Positions 59,289 to 64,000 of a stretch of 64,000 nt of DNA are shown piece by piece. This DNA is from Prescottella agglutinans. GTDB taxonomy: Bacteria > Actinomycetota > Actinomycetes > Mycobacteriales > Mycobacteriaceae. The notes below the pieces were generated by a model, which was given only the letters and a program-made list of their open reading frames with translations, made no database searches and had not been told where the DNA came from. The stretch covers positions 62,001-126,000 of the forward strand of contig NZ_RKLP01000013.1 in the NCBI RefSeq assembly GCF_004011865.1. The letters run 5' to 3'. A program made the translations under genes and the position numbers. The first letter of the stretch is position 1. Each line of letters starts with the position of its first letter.

Positions 59289-60059
59289 TCAGTGCACCAC
59301 CGATCCGCCGTCGGCGACGATCACCTGTCCGGTGATGTAGCTGCCGGCATCGGACGCGAGCAGCAGCGCGGGGCCGACCATCTCGGACGGGGAGGCGATG
59401 CGTTGCTGCAGCGACATCTGCCGCATGGCCTCGATCGCTTCGGGCGGGTTGTTGCGCACCATGTCGGTGTCGACCGAGCCCGGAGCGAGTGCGTTGACGC
59501 GGATCCCGCGCGACGCGAACTCCGCGGCCATCGAGCGGGTGTACGACAACAGCGCGTTCTTGCCCGCCGCGTACATGGCGACCTTCGGCGAGAACATGAA
59601 CGCGCCCACCGAGATGACATTGATGACGGCGGCGTGCTCACTGGCCTCGAGGTAGGGCAGTGCCGCCTGGGTCAGGAACACCGGACCGCGCAGGTTCACG
59701 TCGTACGACTTGGACCACGCCTCCGGGGTGAACTTGCCGAGCGGCAGGGTGAGCGGGTTCGCCGCGGCATTGACCAGGATGTCGATGCCGCCGAACTCGT
59801 CCGCGGTGCCCTCGGCGAGTGCCGTGAGGTCGTCGAGTTCACCCATGTGCGTGGCGATCCCGATCGCGTTGCCGCCGAGCTCCCGGAGGTGGCGGGACGC
59901 CTCGGTGCATGCGTCGGGCTTGCGGCTGGCGACGACGACGTCGGCGCCGGCGGCCGCGAACCCCTCTGCGATCGCCAGTCCGATTCCTCGGGTGCCGCCG
60001 GTGACGACCGCGGTGCGCCCGGTGAGGTCGAAGAGGCGGTGCAGTTCTCGTCGGTTCAT
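59289..60059 (-). CDS. short-chain dehydrogenase/reductase
   Basis: 256 residues from ATG 60059. The glycine motif is VVTGGTRGIGLAIAEGFAAA (about 18-37). The NNAG region reads VNAAANPL and the active-site pair is in VAMYAAGKNALLSY (Tyr and Lys, with VISVGAF supplying Ser). Its ATG overlaps the stop of the enoyl-CoA hydratase gene (ATGA), so the two enzymes are made together, as in a beta-oxidation-like hydratase and dehydrogenase pair. Confidence 0.85.
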   Translation of the reverse strand: MNRRELHRLFDLTGRTAVVTGGTRGIGLAIAEGFAAAGADVVVASRKPDACTEASRHLRELGGNAIGIATHMGELDDLTALAEGTADEFGGIDILVNAAANPLTLPLGKFTPEAWSKSYDVNLRGPVFLTQAALPYLEASEHAAVINVISVGAFMFSPKVAMYAAGKNALLSYTRSMAAEFASRGIRVNALAPGSVDTDMVRNNPPEAIEAMRQMSLQQRIASPSEMVGPALLLASDAGSYITGQVIVADGGSVVH

Positions 60060-60874
60060 GCTCGTTCTCCCGTCTGCGCCCACGCGGGCGGTCTGCGTTC
60101 GATGAATGCTGCGGCGGCTTCCGCGAACTCGCCGCCGGTGCCGGCCAGGATCTGGGTGCGGTTCTCGAGGGCGATCGCGCCATCGATGCCGCCGGCGTAG
60201 GCGTTCGCGGTGAGGACCTGCTTGGTCATCGCCAGCGCGAACGGGCTGTGACCGCACAGGGTGGCCGCGAGCTCCCGTGCCGTGTCCAGCAGTTCGGCGT
60301 CGGGCACGACGCGGGTGACGAACCCGATCCGCTCGGCCTCGGCGGTGTCGAACTCCCGGGCGGTGGTGATCAGCTCGGTGGCACGTCCCGCGCCGACCAG
60401 CCGGGGCAGGGTATAGCTGATCCCGATGTCGCATCCGGAGATGCCGATCTTGATGAACTGCACGCCGAATCGCGCCGAGGTCGCCGCGATCCGCAGGTCG
60501 CACGCGGCCGCCAGCGCCAGTCCGCCGCCGAACGCCGGACCGTTGATCGCGGCGATCACCGTCTGTGGGAGTCGTTGCAGGCGGGGGACGAGCGAGGCGA
60601 TGTACTCCTGGGTGCGCATCCCGGCCGCGGGTCCGGTGAGGCCTGCCGCGGTCGGTGCCGTGCGCGTCGGGTCCTTCAGGTCGAGGCCGGCGCTGAACCC
60701 CCGACCCGCCCCGGTGAGGATCACCACGCGGCAGGTGTTGTCGTTCTCGAGAGCGGTGAGTGCCGCGTGCAGTTCCTCGACCAGTGCGAAGCTCAGGGCG
60801 TTGAGCCGCTCGGGTCGGTTGAGGGTGATGGTGGCGACGGCCGGGTCCGGTCGTGCAATGTCGATCAAAGTCAT
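60056..60874 (-). CDS. enoyl-CoA hydratase/isomerase family protein
   Basis: 272 residues. Crotonase fold with the oxyanion loops GAGRGFSAGLDLKD (about 54-67) and AAINGPAFGGGLALAAACDL (about 109-128), and the downstream KIGISGCDIGISYTLPRLVG. In canonical hydratases two Glu residues act; here only partial equivalents are visible, so a related isomerase or hydrolase activity is possible. It is the first gene of the operon with the SDR, divergent from a TetR gene over an inverted repeat. Confidence 0.85.
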   Translation of the reverse strand: MTLIDIARPDPAVATITLNRPERLNALSFALVEELHAALTALENDNTCRVVILTGAGRGFSAGLDLKDPTRTAPTAAGLTGPAAGMRTQEYIASLVPRLQRLPQTVIAAINGPAFGGGLALAAACDLRIAATSARFGVQFIKIGISGCDIGISYTLPRLVGAGRATELITTAREFDTAEAERIGFVTRVVPDAELLDTARELAATLCGHSPFALAMTKQVLTANAYAGGIDGAIALENRTQILAGTGGEFAEAAAAFIERRPPAWAQTGERA

Positions 60875-60925
60875 TCGGGCTCCGCATCGTTCGGAACGTT
60901 CGCGTCGATTCGTCCGACTATTACG

Positions 60926-60940
60926 CTTACACGATGTAAG
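60926..60940. promoter_or_regulatory. operator between enoyl-CoA hydratase and tetR genes
   Basis: CTTAC-ACGAT-GTAAG is a perfect inverted repeat, flanked by TTAC and GTAA as an outer pair displaced by one base (60921-60944). It overlaps the divergent promoter region. Confidence 0.65.
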
Positions 60941-60975
60941 GTAATTTGTCAGTAGTTCTCGAGAACGGAGTCGTC

Positions 60976-61569
60976 TTGGATGGGAACGGCCCCACGCGGG
61001 GCAGGCCGCGCGATCCCGCCCGCCATCGGGCGGTGCTCGACGCGACCGCGGCGCTGCTGATCGAGGCCGGCTACGAGGCGCTCACCTTCGCTGCGGTGGC
61101 TCGCCGGGCCGACGTCGGGCGCCCGCTGTTGTACCAGTGGTGGGGGAGCAAGGCGGCACTCGTGCAGGAGGCCCTGTTCCGGCGGGAGCCGCTGTCGGCG
61201 AGCGCGATTCCGGAGGGTGCACCGTTCGTCGAGACCTTCACCGCGATGGTGCGGGACATGGTCGCACTCCAGTTGTTGCCCGAGTACCGGCGTGGCATGC
61301 CAGGACTGATCGCGGACATGGTCGCCGATCCCACGCTCCAGCACGAGGCCGAGCGACGGTTCATCGCACCGGTGCGGGCGCGATACGCCGCGGTGTTCGA
61401 CCGGGCGATCGAAGCCGGCGACATCAGGCCGGACGTGGACGGCGCGCTCGTGCTGGACACGCTCCGCGGAGCGCTCACGACGCTGACTCTCGTGCGGTCC
61501 GATTGGAGCGAGGACGACTTCGTCGACTACCTCGTCCGGCTGGTGCTCGACGGAATCACCGCATCCTGA
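60976..61569 (+). CDS. TetR-family transcriptional regulator
   Basis: About 197 residues from TTG 60976, preceded by CGGAG; another TTG at 60946 would add ten residues. The helix-turn-helix is LTFAAVARRADVGRPLLYQW (about 36-55). The C-terminal domain is TetR_C_11-like. Divergent from the enoyl-CoA hydratase-SDR operon, which it probably represses. TTG starts are unusual in this window. Confidence 0.83.
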   Translation: MDGNGPTRGRPRDPARHRAVLDATAALLIEAGYEALTFAAVARRADVGRPLLYQWWGSKAALVQEALFRREPLSASAIPEGAPFVETFTAMVRDMVALQLLPEYRRGMPGLIADMVADPTLQHEAERRFIAPVRARYAAVFDRAIEAGDIRPDVDGALVLDTLRGALTTLTLVRSDWSEDDFVDYLVRLVLDGITAS

Positions 61570-61853
61570 CCCGCCGCGATCACCGCGCGGACGGTGCGGC
61601 GCGGTAATTCGATTGCGCGTCGCCCGGGGCGCCGCCTATCGTTCAGCGCATCCGGCCCCGGGCCGGCAACTACGCACATGGAAGTGGTGAACTATGCCCC
61701 GGACAGCCGCCGAGCTCCTTCGCGATCCCGCGAACCGCTCGGACCGGTGATCCGTACCCGACATCGGATCTCCTGTCCGGTGTGAGTCTTCCGCGGGATC
61801 GAGTGCGCTCGGCCGACCTTGCCGACCGATCGATCTCACAGAGGAGAACTCTC
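61570..61853. other. leader region upstream of the tandem RNHCP genes
   Basis: 284 bases with no supported gene. They hold a palindromic CCGGCCC-C-GGGCCGG (61652-61666), a hairpin GATCCG-N10-CGGATC (61749-61770) and a good ribosome site (GAGGAG) before the first RNHCP gene. The length of the leader and the spaced hairpins could mean a regulated 5' untranslated region. Confidence 0.5.
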
Positions 61854-62189
61854 GTGTCCAGCAGTGGCACACCAATTTCACACCTGTCCACCTTCACGTG
61901 CATCCGGTGCGGACTCGCGGTGTCCGTGGCCGCTCCGAGCGCGGAGCCCCGGACTCACTGTCCCAACTGCCTGACCGGTACGCACGGGCAGTGCCGTGCC
62001 CGCACACATCCCATCGCTGTGGCCGTCCTGCGCGACGGCGACTGGATGCTGATTCATCGGTGTACGGGCTGCGATCATCTCGCGGCTCATCCGGTCGTCG
62101 ACGACGACAACCAACTGCTGTTGATTCGCATTGCGGTGAAACCGTTGGCGCAGCCGCCGTTCCCGCTCGAACACCTCGCGCAACTCTGA
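61854..62189 (+). CDS. RNHCP-type zinc-ribbon protein (copy 1)
   Basis: 111 residues from GTG 61854 behind GAGGAG. Two Cys pairs are visible: FTCIRCGL (about 15-22) and RTHCPNCLTG (about 36-45), the second being this copy's form of the RNHCP motif. Further along is IHRCTGCDHLAAH (about 76-88), then a strand LLLIRIAVKPLAQPPF. The spacing suggests two zinc knuckles. RNHCP proteins are small actinobacterial proteins of unknown function. Copy 2 follows after ten bases. Confidence 0.82.
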   Translation: MSSSGTPISHLSTFTCIRCGLAVSVAAPSAEPRTHCPNCLTGTHGQCRARTHPIAVAVLRDGDWMLIHRCTGCDHLAAHPVVDDDNQLLLIRIAVKPLAQPPFPLEHLAQL

Positions 62190-62199
62190 CGCGGCCGGG

Positions 62200-62601
62200 G
62201 TGATCGACGTGTCACGCAGGAACGGCCGAATCGAGCGTCCGCAGCGCGCGAAGCCCGTTCATCGAGACGGACCCGCGCGCCGCAGGACGTCGTTTCGTTG
62301 TCTCGGTTGCGGTTTGGACGTGCCGATGTGGGCCCCCGGCACCGCGCACCGCAACCACTGTCCGACGTGCCTGTGCAGCAGGCACGTCGACCGGGACCTG
62401 CCCGGCGACCGTGCGTCGTCGTGCGGGGGTCGGATGGACCCGATCTCGATCTCGGTGCGCGGTGATGGCGAATGGGTGATCATCCACCGTTGCAGTGCGT
62501 GCGGTGCGATGGGCGCCAACCGGACCGCCGGCGACGACAATCCGCTCGCACTGGTGCGCATCGCGGTGCGCCCGCTGTCGCGCCTCGGCCGTATTCACTG
62601 A
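62200..62601 (+). CDS. RNHCP-type zinc-ribbon protein (copy 2)
   Basis: 133 residues from GTG 62200. It has the canonical RNHCP string in AHRNHCPTCLCSRHVD (about 49-64), preceded by FRCLGCGLDVPMW and followed by IIHRCSACGAMGANR, then LALVRIAVRPLSRL, which aligns along its whole length with copy 1. A basic N-terminal extension of about 28 residues (RRNGRIERPQRAKPVHRDG) is extra. A tandem duplicate of copy 1, probably co-transcribed. A very long hairpin follows. Confidence 0.82.
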   Translation: MIDVSRRNGRIERPQRAKPVHRDGPARRRTSFRCLGCGLDVPMWAPGTAHRNHCPTCLCSRHVDRDLPGDRASSCGGRMDPISISVRGDGEWVIIHRCSACGAMGANRTAGDDNPLALVRIAVRPLSRLGRIH

Positions 62602-62642
62602 CGAGTTCGGGGGCGGCGCGGAGGGCTCGCGCAGTGCCGTGC

Positions 62643-62691
62643 GGCCGGTGGAAGGCCCGTCCGCGGTGAGCGGATGGGCCTTCCACCGGCC
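62643..62691. terminator. bidirectional 22-bp stem terminator
   Basis: Arms 62643-62664 and 62670-62691 pair over 22 positions (one G opposite T) around a GGTGA loop. It stands between the convergent RNHCP and SRPBCC genes and ends 41 bases after the RNHCP stop. Confidence 0.85.
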
Positions 62692-62720
62692 TCGGTCCTA
62701 CCGACCCCTGGGGGCACGCC

Positions 62721-63164
62721 CTAGTTCCAGTCGTCGATCTTGACGTCTCGGGGATCCGGTGCGCCCGTGCCGGTTTCGATCATCGATTTCAGGCTCATCA
62801 GGAAGAGCGCCCATTTGGTGCTGCAGTGGTGCATGAACTCCACGGGTTCCTTCCATCCCTCGTGCGCGAAGAGGACGACCGTGTAGTCGCCGTCGCGTCG
62901 GAGATCCCACACCACCCGGGTGCCGACCCATTCCGCGGGGCCGTCGGTCACCTCCCACGCCACTCGTTTCGCGGGCTGGAGCTCGGTCACCTTCATATCG
63001 AATCCGCCTTCCCCGAAGCGGAACCGGAGTGTTCCCCCGACGTTCGGGTCGCCGTCCGTGTCGCTGGCCCACCAGCCTGCGAGACCGTCGACCGTCGTCA
63101 ACGCCGCGTAGACGTCGTCGACGGAAGACGACTCGATTCCGACCCTGTGCAGAATGTCGACCAT
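62721..63164 (-). CDS. SRPBCC (AHSA1-like) protein
   Basis: 147 residues from ATG 63164. A START/AHSA1-like fold: VDDVYAALTTVDGLAGWWAS near the start, GGTLRFRFGEGGF, then VAWEVTDGPAEWVGTRVVWD and a long C-terminal helix (HHCSTKWALFLMSLKSMIET). Such proteins bind hydrophobic ligands. Third gene of an operon with an ArsR regulator and a second SRPBCC gene; the ligand is unknown. Confidence 0.82.
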   Translation of the reverse strand: MVDILHRVGIESSSVDDVYAALTTVDGLAGWWASDTDGDPNVGGTLRFRFGEGGFDMKVTELQPAKRVAWEVTDGPAEWVGTRVVWDLRRDGDYTVVLFAHEGWKEPVEFMHHCSTKWALFLMSLKSMIETGTGAPDPRDVKIDDWN

Positions 63165-63187
63165 CTCGATTTCCACCCTCTCTTCTC

Positions 63188-63526
63188 TCACGTCTGACTG
63201 TTGCGTTGGATTGCTTCTGCGATCCGCTTGATGCGCTGGAGCCTGGCGTCCCACGTCGACCCCACCGAATTGAGTTGTGCCACGGCGCGGGCGAGTTGTT
63301 CATCGTCGACCCGGTAGAGCCTCTCGCGGCCCACGGGCGTCGCATGCACCAGGCCGACGCGGTCGAGAACGCCGAGGTGCTTCGCGACAGCTTGACGGGT
63401 CACGGGTAGCTGCTCGCTGAGGGTGGTCGCCGTCCCCTCGCCGTCGGCCAGCAGCAGGTCGAGCATTCGTCGCCGTGTCGGGTCCCCGATCGCGGACCAG
63501 AGGTCGTCGTCGACTCCGGAGTTCAT
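63188..63526 (-). CDS. ArsR-family winged-helix regulator
   Basis: 112 residues from ATG 63526. The winged helix is obvious: WSAIGDPTRRRMLDLLLADG, then TLSEQLPVTRQAVAKHLGVL and DRVGLVHATPVGRERLYRVD. It lacks Cys, so it is not a metal sensor. ArsR proteins of this type (SdpR-like) are typically paired with SRPBCC proteins, as here on both sides. The ATG overlaps the stop of the upstream SRPBCC gene (ATGA). Confidence 0.87.
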   Translation of the reverse strand: MNSGVDDDLWSAIGDPTRRRMLDLLLADGEGTATTLSEQLPVTRQAVAKHLGVLDRVGLVHATPVGRERLYRVDDEQLARAVAQLNSVGSTWDARLQRIKRIAEAIQRNSQT

Positions 63527-63990
63527 CGGCTCGCACCCAGTCGGCCGGCGTACTCGACGAGTCGCGGTAGATACCGGTGCCACCCCTCGATGTGCGAGTT
63601 GAACTGTTCCTCGAGAACGGCGATCTCCCAACCCATCTCGCGGAACCCGGTTTCCGTCATCCGGACCGTCGTGCCCTCTCCCGAAGGGGTGAGCTCGAAC
63701 GTCACCAACAGGGAGTTGTCGGGGACCGCGGCTTCGTCGGTCAGGTGAGCCCAGCGGAAGGCGAACAATCGGGGTGGCTGAGCGTCGACCACCGTGATCC
63801 GGGCGACGTGCCCATCGGGCGAGGTCCTGTCGCCCCACACGAGTTCGCCGACGGAGCCGGGGACCGGTTCCAGGTCGACGACCTCGTCGGGCCACCACTC
63901 CTGCAGGTGCTCGGGACTGCTGATGACTTCGTAAACCACGTCCGGTGTGGCTTCGATGTACAGCGAGCGCTCGATTCGTCCGTATTCCAC
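63523..63990 (-). CDS. SRPBCC (AHSA1-like) protein
   Basis: 155 residues from ATG 63990. An AHSA1-type fold with RSLYIEATPDVVYEVISSPE, LQEWWPDEVVDLEPVPGS, GGHVARI-like GHVARITVVDAQPPRLFAFR, and a C-terminal helix LEEQFNSHIEGWHRYLPRLV. First visible gene of the SRPBCC-ArsR-SRPBCC operon; any promoter lies at the window edge. Ligand unknown. Confidence 0.83.
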   Translation of the reverse strand: MEYGRIERSLYIEATPDVVYEVISSPEHLQEWWPDEVVDLEPVPGSVGELVWGDRTSPDGHVARITVVDAQPPRLFAFRWAHLTDEAAVPDNSLLVTFELTPSGEGTTVRMTETGFREMGWEIAVLEEQFNSHIEGWHRYLPRLVEYAGRLGASR

Positions 63991-64000
63991 GTCGGCTCCA

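Noticed and set aside
1-64000. CRISPR arrays, tRNA or rRNA genes, insertion sequences, prophage or attachment sites
   Set aside because: No regularly spaced repeats, no cloverleaf or rRNA segments, no transposase or integrase motifs were seen; absence is by eye and not by search.

Overview
The window reads as chromosomal DNA of a high-GC, mycolic-acid actinomycete, most likely Rhodococcus or a close relative. Hand counts of single 60-base lines give 72% GC at 5461-5520 and 63-65% at 2281-2340 and 3841-3900. The taxonomic pointers are a 3-ketosteroid 9-alpha-hydroxylase oxygenase (KshA), an Eis-type acetyltransferase, a polyprenol-phosphate-mannose synthase, a PtpB-like secreted phosphatase, many fatty-acid-CoA ligase, enoyl-CoA hydratase and short-chain dehydrogenase genes, and frequent GTG or leaderless starts. 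I saw no rRNA, tRNA, insertion sequence, prophage or CRISPR array.

Layout. 0-4.3 kb: Tat-exported PhoD-like phosphatase, a TetR/hotdog-protein pair with two palindromes, and a secreted beta-propeller protein, in DNA that looks somewhat less GC-rich. 4.3-6.8 kb: a HelR-type RNA polymerase-recycling helicase preceded by a perfect rifamycin-associated element (RAE). 6.9-11.1 kb: small envelope proteins (lipoprotein, DUF1707, CHAP, SHOCT, DUF6325) and a MerR regulator with a 23-bp palindrome. 11.1-13.8 kb: a glutamine-synthetase-like enzyme divergent from an amidohydrolase, the two halves of a fungal FluG protein. 13.9-19.4 kb: acyl-CoA ligase, NUDIX and LOG proteins, TetR, alpha/beta hydrolase, MFS. 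19.4-25.8 kb: LysR, flavin monooxygenase and MBL-fold hydrolase operon, a MarR regulator, and a DUF485/solute:sodium symporter operon, joined by three copies of one operator-like motif. 25.8-31.7 kb: an alpha/beta hydrolase broken by one in-frame TGA, a secreted protein, Eis, Ppm1, VOC protein, DUF418 protein and TetR.

31.8-40.5 kb: PtpB-like phosphatase, then a putative catabolic region (DUF7064-like protein, phosphotransferase, TetR, cytochrome P450, IclR-like regulator, limonene-epoxide-hydrolase-type enzyme with all five catalytic residues, acyl-CoA ligase). 40.5-45.2 kb: M23 peptidase, Lrp with AzlCD exporter, CoA-transferase. 45.2-54.6 kb: DHA2 efflux pump, a large MalT/LuxR-type ATPase regulator, DUF2889 protein, an OmpR-type two-component system divergent from a D,D-carboxypeptidase, and an alpha/beta hydrolase. 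54.8-61.6 kb: KshA with a near-consensus KstR-like box, quinone oxidoreductase, MFS, two SDRs, enoyl-CoA hydratase, TetR. 61.6-64 kb: two tandem RNHCP-type zinc-ribbon proteins and an SRPBCC-ArsR-SRPBCC operon.

The window is a mosaic of short catabolic operons, each beside its own one-component regulator, and at most of these pairs a palindrome is visible in the intergenic gap. Long perfect hairpins separate several convergent pairs. Functional assignments come from motif reading alone; no database search was run.
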